Assembly (NCBI RefSeq): GCF_004331675.1
Contig: NZ_SJSN01000001.1
Coordinates: 186,001-250,000, forward strand
Reading direction: 5' to 3'
DNA: 64,000 bases
Source: Pedobacter frigidisoli
Lineage (GTDB): Bacteria > Bacteroidota > Bacteroidia > Sphingobacteriales > Sphingobacteriaceae
The notes beneath the pieces were generated by a model. The model had not been told where the DNA came from. It saw only the letters and a program-made list of their open reading frames with translations, and made no database searches. The position numbers and the translations under genes were made by a program. The first letter of the stretch is position 1. Every line of letters begins with the position of its first letter. This document shows positions 51,238 through 59,918 of this stretch, piece after piece.

Positions 51238-51425
51238 TAAATATCGTCTAATGTTAGCGTTTTACGCTTACCCTCTTGCATCTCTTTAATTTCCCTCAGC
51301 GCTTGAGCAATTTCTGAAGTAATTTGACTTGTTGGTTCAGCTTTAACTTTAGCACCTATTTTGCTAAGGAATTCTTTTACGAATCCAGCATCTTTATCCT
51401 TAATTTCAATTGTTAAAGTTGTCAT
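51237..51425 (-). CDS. Antitoxin of the RelE-like module
   Basis: The 62-residue protein starts with an amphipathic strand and helix (TLTIEIKDKDAGFVKEFLSKIGAKV) and has a basic C-terminal half (KEMQEGKRKTLTLDDI), as DUF2683-like antitoxins do. It resembles the intact antitoxin at 47658 in this pattern. It overlaps the toxin by one base and lies just downstream of argH. Confidence 0.75.
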   Translation of the reverse strand: MTTLTIEIKDKDAGFVKEFLSKIGAKVKAEPTSQITSEIAQALREIKEMQEGKRKTLTLDDI

Positions 51426-51445
51426 AATTACAAAATTAGCAAAAT

Positions 51446-52777
51446 TTATTTAACCAAATCCTCTATTGCTTTATTCACTTTTTCAAAACCAAATTGAGAC
51501 AAAACACCTTGCATTCCTGCAGAAATTTGCTCGTTACAAAGGTTGCCGATGCTTCCCTCGTGTGTGTGATGTATTTGGCCCGATGGTGCAAAAGTACCAT
51601 TTTCTATCTGTTCACCAACAATTTTATAAGCCTCTCTAAACGGAACGCCTTGCAAAGCTAAATCATTAACCACCTCAACGCTAAACAGATAATCATATTT
51701 TTTATCTTTCAAAATATCATCTTTAATAGTGATGTTCTGAAACATAAAAGTGGCAATTTCGAGGCATTCATTTAATGATGTAATTGCAGGAAAAAGATTT
51801 TCTTTCAGCAACTGCAAATCGCGGTGATAGCCTGATGGAAGATTGGTTATCATTATCGCAATTTCGTTTGGCAAAGCCTGAATTTTATTGCAACGTGAGC
51901 GAATCAACTCAAAAACATCAGGATTCTTTTTATGCGGCATAATGCTCGAACCTGTAGTTAATTCTGCCGGAAAACTGATAAAACCGAAGTTCTGGTTAAT
52001 GAACAAACAAACATCCATCGCCATTTTGGCTAAGGTTGCAGCAACAGCACTCATCGCTTGCGCTAAAATTCTTTCTGTTTTACCACGACCCATTTGAGCA
52101 TAAACCACGTTATAATTTAAGCTTTCAAAACCTAATAATTCCGTTGTTAAGGTTCTATTTAGTGGAAATGACGAACCGTAACCCGCAGCAGAACCCAATG
52201 GATTTTTATTGGTGATTTTCCAGGCTGCCAGCATCAGTTCCATGTCATCGGCAAGGCTTTCGGCATAAGCGCCAAACCATAAACCAAAAGATGATGGCAT
52301 TGCAATTTGCAGGTGCGTGTATCCCGGCATCAATTTATCCTTATGGGTATTGCTCAACTCAATTAATAAATTAAACAAAGTTGAAGTTTGATTGACCATA
52401 TCTTCAATACAAGCCCTAAAGAATAATTTCAAATCAACTAAAACCTGGTCGTTACGAGAACGACCGCTATGAATTTTTTTACCAGCCTCTCCAATACGCT
52501 GAGTTAACAACCATTCTACCTGAGAATGTACGTCTTCAACAGAATCTTCAATAGTGAAGTTTCCAGCTTCGATTTCAGCGTAAATATTTTTAAGCTCCTC
52601 CTGAACTGTTTTTAATTCATCAGCAGTAAGCAAGTTAATGGTTTCTAACATTTGAGTGTGAGCCAAAGAGCCCAATACATCAAATTTTGCCATCTGTAAA
52701 TCCAGTTCGCGGTCTTTACCAACGGTAAACGTTTCTACGAATTTATTTACATCTATATTTTTTTGCCAAATCTTCAT
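51446..52777 (-). CDS. argH: Argininosuccinate lyase
   Basis: The 443-residue protein (from the ATG at 52777; a TTG 6 bp earlier is less likely) is ArgH, which splits argininosuccinate into arginine and fumarate, the last step of the pathway. The fumarase/lyase-family signature GSSIMPHKKNPD is near residue 283. The start MKIWQKNIDVNKFVE is family-like. A palindromic repeat lies 11 bp upstream. Confidence 0.95.
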   Translation of the reverse strand: MKIWQKNIDVNKFVETFTVGKDRELDLQMAKFDVLGSLAHTQMLETINLLTADELKTVQEELKNIYAEIEAGNFTIEDSVEDVHSQVEWLLTQRIGEAGKKIHSGRSRNDQVLVDLKLFFRACIEDMVNQTSTLFNLLIELSNTHKDKLMPGYTHLQIAMPSSFGLWFGAYAESLADDMELMLAAWKITNKNPLGSAAGYGSSFPLNRTLTTELLGFESLNYNVVYAQMGRGKTERILAQAMSAVAATLAKMAMDVCLFINQNFGFISFPAELTTGSSIMPHKKNPDVFELIRSRCNKIQALPNEIAIMITNLPSGYHRDLQLLKENLFPAITSLNECLEIATFMFQNITIKDDILKDKKYDYLFSVEVVNDLALQGVPFREAYKIVGEQIENGTFAPSGQIHHTHEGSIGNLCNEQISAGMQGVLSQFGFEKVNKAIEDLVK

Positions 52778-52787
52778 AATCAAACTT

Positions 52788-52882
52788 CGTCATTGCGAGG
52801 CACGAAGCAATCCCCTTTTTGTATAATTAAAAATACCTTACGATTCCTCAGCATTAAGATTGCTTCGTGCCTCGCAATGACG
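52788..52882. repeat. Palindromic repeat, family P1, argE-argH gap
   Basis: CGTCATTGCGAGGCACGAAG... (52788-52812) pairs with its reverse complement at 52858-52882 (GATTGCTTCGTGCCTCGCAA...), about 45 bp apart. Same family as 56001, 56354 and 57552. Confidence 0.9.
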
Positions 52883-52885
52883 GAT

Positions 52886-53950
52886 TTATTGTATTACTGG
52901 TTTCAACATATTTACATATCCCTCCACGCCCTCAGCCACTTCTCTAACGTATAAAAATTCATCGGCCATGTGCGAGCGACCAGAAAAACCTGGTCCACAT
53001 TTTACCGATGGAATATCCAATAAAGCTTGGTCTGATGTAGTTGGCGAACCATAAGTGGTTTTGCCTAATGCAACTCCTGCCTGAACAACCGGATGATTTT
53101 TATCAATTGATGATGGTTTTAGACGAATAGAGCGAGGCGTAACATCACAATCTACATTGGCACGGATAATTTCTAAAACTTCTTCATTGGTGTAAGCATC
53201 AGTAACGCGAACATCAACCGTAAAAGTGCAATTTGCCGGCACAACATTGTGTTGAGAGCCTGCATTGATAATCGTAACTGTCATTTTCAGCGGACCAAAA
53301 ACATCTGATACTTTTAGGAATTGATAACTCCTGAACCATTCAATATCTTTCAATGCTTTGTAAATTGCGTTTTCGCCCTCTTCTCTTGCCGCGTGACCAG
53401 CTTTTCCATGAGAAACGCAGTCGAGTACCAACAAACCACGTTCAGCGATGGCTAAATTCATTTCAGTCGGCTCACCAACGATTCCGAATTCTAATTCTCC
53501 TAAATCTGGCAATACCAGCTCTAAACCATTATTTCCTGAGATTTCTTCTTCAGCGGTTGCTGCCAAACAGATGTTATATTTTAAATTCTCTTGTTCGTAA
53601 TAATACAAAAACGTACCGATTAACGAAACTAAGCAACCACCGGCATCATTACTTCCCAAGCCAAATAATTTATCACCCTCAATAGCGGCGTCGTATGGGT
53701 CGCGGGTGTAACCGGAATTTGGCTTAACCGTATCGTGATGCGAATTCAACAACACACTAGGTTTACTCGCATCGAAATGCTTGTTGTAGGCCCAAACATT
53801 GTTCATTTTACGCTGCGTTTTAATGCCTCTTTCCTCCAAAAACTGAGCAATTAAATTCGCGGTTCTGTCTTCTTCTTTACTAAAAGACTGAATGCGAATT
53901 AACTGTCGCAACAAATCCAGACTTTCTTTTTGTATATTTTCTAATAACAT
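52886..53950 (-). CDS. argE: N-acyl-ornithine deacylase (M20 family)
   Basis: The 354-residue protein is an M20 zinc hydrolase. Signatures are LLNSHHDTV near residue 68 (metal-binding His and catalytic Asp), GLGSNDAGGCL near 96, ATAEEEISG near 131 (catalytic Glu and metal Glu), GEPTEMN near 157 and a C-terminal SGRSHMADEF. In the Bacteroidota pathway it removes the succinyl (or acetyl) group from N-succinyl-citrulline or -ornithine after ArgF'. It lies between argH and proC. Confidence 0.92.
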   Translation of the reverse strand: MLLENIQKESLDLLRQLIRIQSFSKEEDRTANLIAQFLEERGIKTQRKMNNVWAYNKHFDASKPSVLLNSHHDTVKPNSGYTRDPYDAAIEGDKLFGLGSNDAGGCLVSLIGTFLYYYEQENLKYNICLAATAEEEISGNNGLELVLPDLGELEFGIVGEPTEMNLAIAERGLLVLDCVSHGKAGHAAREEGENAIYKALKDIEWFRSYQFLKVSDVFGPLKMTVTIINAGSQHNVVPANCTFTVDVRVTDAYTNEEVLEIIRANVDCDVTPRSIRLKPSSIDKNHPVVQAGVALGKTTYGSPTTSDQALLDIPSVKCGPGFSGRSHMADEFLYVREVAEGVEGYVNMLKPVIQ

Positions 53951-54005
53951 AGTATCGAGTAGTTAGTATCAAGATATCGAGCCAAAACCCTCAACCTTAT
54001 AACTT

Positions 54006-54818
54006 TTAACTTTCTTTTGTGTATAAATTTCCTGCTTTTAAAGCCGATAATTTAATCCCTTTTATTAACGACGAACTAAAACCATTATGCTCCATTTCGT
54101 TTAAACCAGCAATGGTACAACCTTTCGGCGAAGTTACTTTATCTATTTCTGATTCTGGGTGAGTGCCATGTAATAAAAGTAAATCGGCTGCTCCCTTTGC
54201 CGTTTGAACTGCCATTTTAAGCGCTTCATCAGCATGAAATCCAATTTCTACACCACCTTGCGATGCCGCTCTGATTGCCCTCAAAAAGAATGCAATTCCG
54301 CAAGCACAAAGCGCAGTAGCTGAAGTCATCAAGTCTTCGTTTATTTTCACAACAGAACCAACCGTTTCAAACATTTTGGTCACATCGGCAATGTTTTCTG
54401 TCGAAGCATTATCGCTGGCCATACAAGTCATCGATTGCCCGATAGCTATTGCAGTATTTGGCATTACGCGAATCACCTCCACATCATCTCCCAGTTTCTC
54501 GCGAACCGCAGCGCAGCTTACACCAGAAATTACCGAAATAACCAAATGTTTAGCCGAATCTATGGATGCATTAATTTCATCCAAAACCGTGTTTAGCTGT
54601 TGGGGCAAAACAGCAAGAATCACAACATCCGCATCCGCAACTGCCTGTTTATTGTTGTTGCTCACTACAAATCCAGCATCTGCGAAAGATTTTAAATGGT
54701 CGATGTTTCTTCGGGTAAGCGTAATGTCGCCTGCCTTAGCGAAATCGGCTTTTACCAAGCCTTTTGCTAAAGATAAACCGATATTTCCGCTACCAATTAT
54801 GGCTATTTTTTTATTCAT
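54006..54818 (-). CDS. proC: Pyrroline-5-carboxylate reductase
   Basis: The 270-residue protein is ProC, which reduces pyrroline-5-carboxylate to proline with NAD(P)H. The Rossmann start KIAIIGSGNIGLSLAKGL and the C-terminal helical region with SPKGCTIAGLNEME (the usual 'SPGGTTIAGL') are present. proC within an arginine cluster is frequent in Bacteroidota, because both pathways start from glutamate semialdehyde. Minus strand, between argB and argE. Confidence 0.94.
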   Translation of the reverse strand: MNKKIAIIGSGNIGLSLAKGLVKADFAKAGDITLTRRNIDHLKSFADAGFVVSNNNKQAVADADVVILAVLPQQLNTVLDEINASIDSAKHLVISVISGVSCAAVREKLGDDVEVIRVMPNTAIAIGQSMTCMASDNASTENIADVTKMFETVGSVVKINEDLMTSATALCACGIAFFLRAIRAASQGGVEIGFHADEALKMAVQTAKGAADLLLLHGTHPESEIDKVTSPKGCTIAGLNEMEHNGFSSSLIKGIKLSALKAGNLYTKES

Positions 54819-54893
54819 TTGATTACACAGATTAATGTGATTTCACTAATTAATTTTTTTTGAAAAGCAATTTCAGTAATTCTATTTATGTTC

Positions 54894-55042
54894 AGTCCTG
54901 CTATTCACTTCAATCTTTTTTAATCGCTTGTCATGCTGAGGCACGAAGCATCTGTTTCATCATATGCAGCTGCTTCGTGCCTCAGCATGACAGCCCATTT
55001 AAGGTTCTGCTAAAAAAAGTATTTCCGTTTCTATCAGGTTTA
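54894..55042. repeat. Composite repeat R, copy 6, with a nested palindrome
   Basis: AGTCCTGCT at the left and CTATCAGGTTTA at the right. In between, at 54929-54992, TGTCATGCTGAGGCACGAAG... and its near-complement CTTCGTGCCTCAGCATGACA form a palindrome like that in copy 5. It occupies most of the argB-proC gap. Confidence 0.85.
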
Positions 55043-55147
55043 AGTGGCAGAAACAGTCGTTAATTGGTCTGGTTTCCCTCAATCTTATAAAACACCCCGC
55101 CCTGTGGGCACCTCCCGATAAATCGGGAGGAATTGCAAAACGCTTAA

Positions 55148-55205
55148 GCATTACGACAAGTCCCCTTTAGAGCCTGTTCCGATTTTACATCGGAAGGATT
55201 TAGGG
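55148..55205. repeat. G/C-rich palindromic repeat overlapping the argB 3' end
   Basis: AAGTCCCCTTTAGAGCCTG, then CCGATTTTACATCGG, then GGATTTAGGGG. It is the second copy of the repeat at 5103-5162 and supplies the last codons and stop of argB (NP, TAA). Confidence 0.85.
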
Positions 55206-55988
55206 GTTCATACTAGTTCCAAAAGTTCCCTCAGCGAGTTCTGCTAATTCATCAGCTTTGCCAATATATACAGTAGAAACCCCTTTTTTTATGGCCTCGA
55301 AAGCATTATGCAATTTCGGAATCATTCCTCCCTGAACCGTTCCATCAGCTTTTAAACCGTCGAATTCTTCCGCTTTAATTTCCCTAACTACTGAATCATC
55401 ATCATTTACATCTTTCAAAACACCTTTTTTCTCAAAGCAATATACCAAACGCGTTTCATATAAAGCAGACATAGCAACCGCAACAGATGATGCAATGGTA
55501 TCAGCATTGGTATTTAACAATTGCGTGTCACCATCATGCGTTATGGCACACAAAACCGGTACTAATCCTGCTTTCAGCAGACTATCCAACATAGTCGAAG
55601 AAACAGAATTCTCATCTAAATCTCCAACAAACCCGTAATCGATTTCTTTTACAGGGCGTTTTTTAGCCTTGATAATATTCCCATCGGCGCCTGTTAAACC
55701 AATGGCATTGCTGCCTTTGGCTTGTAATTGGGCAACCATATTTTTATTAATCAAGCCAGCATAAACCATGGTTACAATCCGCAAAGTTTCAATATCAGTA
55801 ACTCGACGACCATCAACCATTTTAGCTTCAATGCCTAAGCTTTCGCCCAATTCGGTTGCGATTTTACCACCGCCATGAACCAAAATTTTATCGCCAGGCA
55901 AAGCCGTAAAATCCAATAAAAACTGATGCAAGTTTTCAGAGTTATCAATTACGTTTCCGCCAATTTTTATGATTGTAAGTTGTTTCAT
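55200..55988 (-). CDS. argB: Acetyl/succinyl-glutamate kinase
   Basis: The 262-residue protein is ArgB, which phosphorylates N-acylglutamate. HGGGKIATELGES near residue 42 is the nucleotide-binding glycine loop, and the amino-acid kinase core (LVPVLCAITHDGD, NTNADTIASSVA) is complete. I start at the ATG at 55988 (MKQLTIIKIGGN). The ATG at 56006 adds six residues whose codons (ATGACGG...) are part of a palindromic repeat. The last codons and stop are also repeat-derived. Confidence 0.93.
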   Translation of the reverse strand: MKQLTIIKIGGNVIDNSENLHQFLLDFTALPGDKILVHGGGKIATELGESLGIEAKMVDGRRVTDIETLRIVTMVYAGLINKNMVAQLQAKGSNAIGLTGADGNIIKAKKRPVKEIDYGFVGDLDENSVSSTMLDSLLKAGLVPVLCAITHDGDTQLLNTNADTIASSVAVAMSALYETRLVYCFEKKGVLKDVNDDDSVVREIKAEEFDGLKADGTVQGGMIPKLHNAFEAIKKGVSTVYIGKADELAELAEGTFGTSMNP

Positions 55989-56000
55989 ATTCTGTATTTC

Positions 56001-56025
56001 CGTCATTGCGAGGTACGAAGCAATC
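56001..56025. repeat. Left half-palindrome P1 flanking the GIY-YIG gene
   Basis: CGTCATTGCGAGGTACGAAG plus CAATC; it is the exact reverse complement of 56405-56429. It overlaps the upstream-most ATG of argB. Confidence 0.9.
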
Positions 56026-56089
56026 CTAATGCGCTATTCTATTTAGTCTAGTGTCTCGAACAAATCTACCCATTCTGAATTCAAACCTT

Positions 56090-56335
56090 TTACGAGATTA
56101 TCTTTTGTTGTCTACTTCCTCCCTTTATAAGTTTTTCTTCTGCAATAGCTTCTTCAATATTTGGAAAGAATTGAAAATATACAAGATTGTAGCATTTGTA
56201 CTTTGATGTGAACCTTTTAGGATAGACATTGTTTTTATGCTCCCAAATACGGTTTCTCAACTCAGATGTAACTCCTGTATAATAAATGTTGTTAAATACA
56301 TTTGTCATTATATAAACGCATCCACCTCTTTCCAT
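56090..56335 (-). CDS. GIY-YIG nuclease domain protein
   Basis: The 81-residue protein is a stand-alone GIY-YIG (URI-type) nuclease. VYIMTNVFNNIYYTGVTSELRNRIWEHKNN contains the two name-giving strands (VYI and YTG), the catalytic arginine in 'LRNRIWEH', and EEAIAEEKLIKGGSRQQK holds the metal-binding glutamate. It nicks DNA in other family members. It interrupts the arg cluster between argF' and argB, on the same strand, and is enclosed by two perfect 25-bp halves of a palindromic repeat. So it looks like a small cargo gene. Confidence 0.88.
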   Translation of the reverse strand: MERGGCVYIMTNVFNNIYYTGVTSELRNRIWEHKNNVYPKRFTSKYKCYNLVYFQFFPNIEEAIAEEKLIKGGSRQQKIIS

Positions 56336-56353
56336 ACTATTATAATTTGTTAA

Positions 56354-56429
56354 TTGCGAGCCTGTGAAGTAATCTTAAAGCAAATTGCTAACCTAAAGTT
56401 GTAAGATTGCTTCGTACCTCGCAATGACG
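56354..56429. repeat. P1 palindrome flanking the GIY-YIG gene, right side
   Basis: A degenerate arm ATTGCGAGCCTGTGAAG at 56354 pairs with the perfect 25-bp half at 56405-56429, which is the exact reverse complement of 56001-56025. Confidence 0.85.
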
Positions 56430-56436
56430 AGCTATT

Positions 56437-57408
56437 TTACAACTCCTCCAACATCGCCTTAATTACAGCTTGTGCTGCCCATAAACGATTTCCTGCCTCA
56501 TGAATTACCAACGAATTTGGTCCATCCAAAATTTCAGAAGATAACTCCAAATCACGTCTAACGGGCAAACAGTGCATCACTTTTGCATCATTTGTGAACT
56601 TCAATTTTTCATTATTCATCATCCAGCCATCGGGATAAGTTAAAACCTTACCATATTCTTTGTAGCTGCTCCAGTTTTTCACATAAACATAATCGGCGCC
56701 AGATAAAGCTTCTTCTATATTATATTGAATATCTGCACCTGGTGTAAAATCTTCCGAAAGTTCATAACCCTCGGGTTGAGCGATTGTAAAATCAATCATT
56801 CCCTCGGCTTGTGCTTTACACATCCACTCTGCAAAAGAATTTGGAACTGCTTGTGGCAATGCTTTTACATGAGGCGCCCAAGCTAAAACAACTTTTGGTT
56901 TACGACCGTCTGGTTTCTTGGCCCACGTTTCATGAATGGTAATAATATCAGCAAAACTCTGTAAAGGATGGCGAGTTGCACTTTCTAAACTCACTACAGG
57001 GACAGCGCAATATTTCACAAATTTGTTAAAGAAATCTTCACTGTAGTCTTCCTCACGATTGTTTAATTTTGGGAAAGAACGTAATCCTAGAATATCGCAA
57101 TATTGACCCATTACTGCTGCAGCCTCACGAATATGCTCAACAGTAGAGCCATTCATTACTACACCATCTTGAGTTTCTAAAGCCCAACCCTCTTTATCCA
57201 AATTCATTACCATCACATTCATACCTAAGTTTAAAGCAGCCTTTTGAGTACTTAAACGGGTACGCAAACTAGGATTCATAAAAACCAACCCTAAGGTTTT
57301 ATTTTTACCCAAACTTTGATGTGCGTAAGGATTTGCCTTTAATTTAAGCGCATCGTTTACAAATTCTTTGATGCTCGAAACATCATGTACGGAAGTGAAA
57401 AGTTTCAT
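56437..57408 (-). CDS. argF': N-succinyl(acetyl)-ornithine carbamoyltransferase
   Basis: The 323-residue protein is a carbamoyltransferase of the ArgF' type. NPSLRTRLSTQKAAL (45-59, carbamoyl phosphate site, S-x-R-T-R), NGSTVEHIREAAAVMG near 86-101, HPLQSFADIITI near 148 and HCLPVRRDLEL near 278 are present. Ordinary OTCases have SxRTR and a following HPxQ too, but the DFxxxG loop is replaced, and the protein is in the N-succinylornithine context of Bacteroidota, where this enzyme acts before deacylation. The residue at the place of the known acetyl/succinyl specificity site is valine-like (V90), not glutamate; this is only suggestive. Confidence 0.88.
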   Translation of the reverse strand: MKLFTSVHDVSSIKEFVNDALKLKANPYAHQSLGKNKTLGLVFMNPSLRTRLSTQKAALNLGMNVMVMNLDKEGWALETQDGVVMNGSTVEHIREAAAVMGQYCDILGLRSFPKLNNREEDYSEDFFNKFVKYCAVPVVSLESATRHPLQSFADIITIHETWAKKPDGRKPKVVLAWAPHVKALPQAVPNSFAEWMCKAQAEGMIDFTIAQPEGYELSEDFTPGADIQYNIEEALSGADYVYVKNWSSYKEYGKVLTYPDGWMMNNEKLKFTNDAKVMHCLPVRRDLELSSEILDGPNSLVIHEAGNRLWAAQAVIKAMLEEL

Positions 57409-57551
57409 TTTTTAAAGCTTAAAGACTAAAGCTTAAAGACTAAAGTTTCCTGCGAGATTTATACAGAATTCAAAATCTAAACTTTAACCAATTATGGTCG
57501 TGAATGTTTCAACAAGCCAATTAGCATTGCTTCAACTTCATTTTAAAGTTC

Positions 57552-57633
57552 CGTCATTGCGAGGTACGAAGCAATCTTTTAGCGGTAGAAACCCACTCAT
57601 AGTTGTAAGATTGCTTCTTGCCTCGCAATGACG
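57552..57633. repeat. P1 palindrome in the argD-argF' gap
   Basis: CGTCATTGCGAGGTACGAAG... pairs with ...CTTGCCTCGCAATGACG. Same family as 52788 and 56354. Upstream at about 57412-57448 a 15-bp unit (AAAGCTTAAAGACTA) is repeated in tandem. Confidence 0.85.
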
Positions 57634-57643
57634 AGTGTATTTA

Positions 57644-58774
57644 TTATTTTACCAATTTCCCAAACGCCACCAAAAATTCATCAGCATGTGCCTTGGTTAA
57701 ATTCAAGGCTGGCAATAAACGGATAACATTTGGTTTAGCTTCGCCTGTGAAAATATGGTGTGTAAATAATAGTTCTCTCTTAACATGAGCAAGTGCTTCC
57801 GGTAATTCAATTCCAATCATCAACCCACGACCGCGAACTTCAATTACTTGCTCGAATTTTTTCAATTCCTTAATTAAGTAGTTACCGATTTCTTCAGCAT
57901 TTTTCATCAAGTTATCTTTTTCCATCACTTCTAAAACAGCTAAAGCCGCAGCGCAAGCTAAGTGATTTCCGCCAAAAGTAGTACCCAATTCACCATGCCA
58001 AGGTTTAAATTTTGGTGCAATAGAAATTCCCGCTACCGGAAATCCATTACCCATTCCTTTCGCCATGGTATAAACATCAGCTTCAACGCCAGCATAATCG
58101 TGCGAGTAAAACAAACCTGTTCTACCGTATCCGCATTGAACTGAATCGGCAATGTAAACAGCATTATATTCATCACAAAGTGAACGGATTTTTTGTAAGA
58201 AACTTTTTGAGGCTTCCTTAATTCCACCCACACCTTGAATGCCCTCGATAATTACTGCTGAAATTTCATCGCCCTGCGATTTAAAAGTTTCTTCAAGAGC
58301 AACTTCATTATTAAAAGGCAAGAAAATTACGTTTTCTGTCTGATTAACAGGGGCAACAATTTTAGGGTTATCAGTCACAGCAACCGCTAAAGATGTTCGC
58401 CCGTGGAAAGCGCCCGTAAAAGCGATTACTTTTTTTCTGCCATTATAAAAAGAGGCAAGTTTTAAAGCGTTTTCATTGGCTTCTGCACCTGAATTAACTA
58501 AGAATAACTGAAAATCTTTCTTTCCTGAAACCTGACCTAATTTCTCTGCCAATTGGGTTTGCAAAGGAATTTTAACCGAATTGGAATAAAAACCAACTTT
58601 ATTTAATTGGTCGGTTAGGCGACTTACATAATGCGGATTGGTGTGTCCAATCGAAATCACAGCATGACCGCCATATAAATCTAAATATTTTTGTTCGTTA
58701 GCATCCCAAACATTGCTGCCTGATGCTTTTGTAATTTCTATATCGTTAAGAGGGTAAACGTCGAATAGTTGCAT
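57644..58774 (-). CDS. argD: Acetyl/succinyl-ornithine aminotransferase
   Basis: The 376-residue protein is ArgD, a class III PLP enzyme that makes N-acyl-ornithine from the semialdehyde. The PLP lysine is in YTMAKGMGNGFPVAG near residue 222, and 'NSGAEANENALKLA' near 92 is the family core. AFHGRT near 122 and VQCGYGRTG near 192 are also present. Length fits. Minus strand, between argC and argF'. Confidence 0.94.
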   Translation of the reverse strand: MQLFDVYPLNDIEITKASGSNVWDANEQKYLDLYGGHAVISIGHTNPHYVSRLTDQLNKVGFYSNSVKIPLQTQLAEKLGQVSGKKDFQLFLVNSGAEANENALKLASFYNGRKKVIAFTGAFHGRTSLAVAVTDNPKIVAPVNQTENVIFLPFNNEVALEETFKSQGDEISAVIIEGIQGVGGIKEASKSFLQKIRSLCDEYNAVYIADSVQCGYGRTGLFYSHDYAGVEADVYTMAKGMGNGFPVAGISIAPKFKPWHGELGTTFGGNHLACAAALAVLEVMEKDNLMKNAEEIGNYLIKELKKFEQVIEVRGRGLMIGIELPEALAHVKRELLFTHHIFTGEAKPNVIRLLPALNLTKAHADEFLVAFGKLVK

Positions 58775-58790
58775 TTTTTAGGAGTTATTT

Positions 58791-58847
58791 TGTCATTCTT
58801 AGCTTGCGAATCTCTTTTGTAGGTGCTTCGACAAGCTCAGCATGACA
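58791..58847. repeat. P2-like palindrome in the argC-argD gap
   Basis: TGTCATTCTTAGCTTGCGAA and GGTGCTTCGACAAGCTCAGC...ATGACA are partly complementary. It is a degenerate member of the TGTCATGCTGAG family. Confidence 0.65.
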
Positions 58848-58852
58848 TGTGA

Positions 58853-59902
58853 TTAAAAATAAGATGCCTTCAGACGCAAACCTGCGGTTTCTTCCAAGCC
58901 AAACATTAAGTTCATATTCTGAACCGCTTGTCCGCTTGCGCCTTTGAGCAAATTATCTATTACACTAATGATAAAAAGTTTATCACCATGTTTTTCCAAG
59001 TGTATCAAACATTTATTAGTGTTTACTACTTGTTTTAAATCGATGTTTCGCCGACTAACGTGTGTGAATTGCGCCTCGGAATAAAAATCAGTATAAAGTT
59101 GGTAAGCTTCTTCTTCACCAAGAGTACACTCAATGTACATTGCTGCTAAAATTCCTCTGGTAAAATCTCCCCTTTGAGGTATAAAACTCAATCCCTTTTT
59201 ATCTGATTGATAACCCAATTGCTGTAATGACTCGGTTATTTCATCTAAATGTTGGTGCTCAAAAGCTTTATAAATCGATAGATTATTGTTCCTCCAACTA
59301 AAATGAGAAGTCGCTGCTAAACCTTGTCCAGCTCCTGTGGAGCCTGTTGTAGCATTTATATGAACTTCACTTTTAATTAAACCTTTTGCAGCCAAAGGCA
59401 ATAATCCCAATTGAATACAAGTAGCAAAACAACCTGGGTTAGCAATGTTGCTTGCCGTTTTAATTTTATCGCGATTTAATTCAGGAAGACCGTAAACGAA
59501 GTCTTTAGTCTGAAGTTCGGAGTCCGGAGTCGAAAAACTAGCATTTGCTGAAAGTCTAAAATCTTGTGATAAATCGATGATTTTTATACTATCGTTAATC
59601 GGATTAGCAGCTAAAAATTTTTTCGCATCGCCATGGCCAACGCAAAGAAACAATACATCAATATCTTGAGGAACATCGCTAACAAACCTTAAATCCGTTT
59701 CGCCGATTAAATCAGTATGTACATCAGAAATTAAATTCCCTGCATTACTAGTACTATTTACGAAAGCAATTTCAACATTTGGATGATTGATTAGGATACG
59801 TAGCATTTCGCCACCTGTGTAACCTGCACCACCAATTATTCCTGCTTTAATCCCCAAACCCCTAAAGGGGCTTTCCGTTCCGTCGTTTATGTTTTGTGCC
59901 AT
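58853..59902 (-). CDS. argC: N-acyl-glutamyl-phosphate reductase
   Basis: The 349-residue protein is ArgC, which reduces N-acylglutamyl phosphate to the semialdehyde. The NADP loop KAGIIGGAGYTGGEML starts at residue 19, and the catalytic cysteine is in SNIANPGCFATCI near 155. The usual ArgC begins at about Lys19. Residues 1-18 (MAQNINDG... SPFRGLGI) are coded by a C/G-rich palindromic repeat at 59852-59881 together with the start codon. An internal non-ATG start near the repeat edge is also possible. Confidence 0.94.
   Translation of the reverse strand: MAQNINDGTESPFRGLGIKAGIIGGAGYTGGEMLRILINHPNVEIAFVNSTSNAGNLISDVHTDLIGETDLRFVSDVPQDIDVLFLCVGHGDAKKFLAANPINDSIKIIDLSQDFRLSANASFSTPDSELQTKDFVYGLPELNRDKIKTASNIANPGCFATCIQLGLLPLAAKGLIKSEVHINATTGSTGAGQGLAATSHFSWRNNNLSIYKAFEHQHLDEITESLQQLGYQSDKKGLSFIPQRGDFTRGILAAMYIECTLGEEEAYQLYTDFYSEAQFTHVSRRNIDLKQVVNTNKCLIHLEKHGDKLFIISVIDNLLKGASGQAVQNMNLMFGLEETAGLRLKASYF
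59852..59881. repeat. C/G-rich palindrome within the argC 5' end
   Basis: CCCCAAACCCCTAAAGGGGC followed by TTTCCGTTCC. It encodes ESPFRGLG of ArgC in the minus-strand frame, and its GGAACGGAAAG edge resembles the start of the GT39 insert near 5152. Confidence 0.85.
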
Positions 59903-59918
59903 ATTTTTACTTTGGGTT

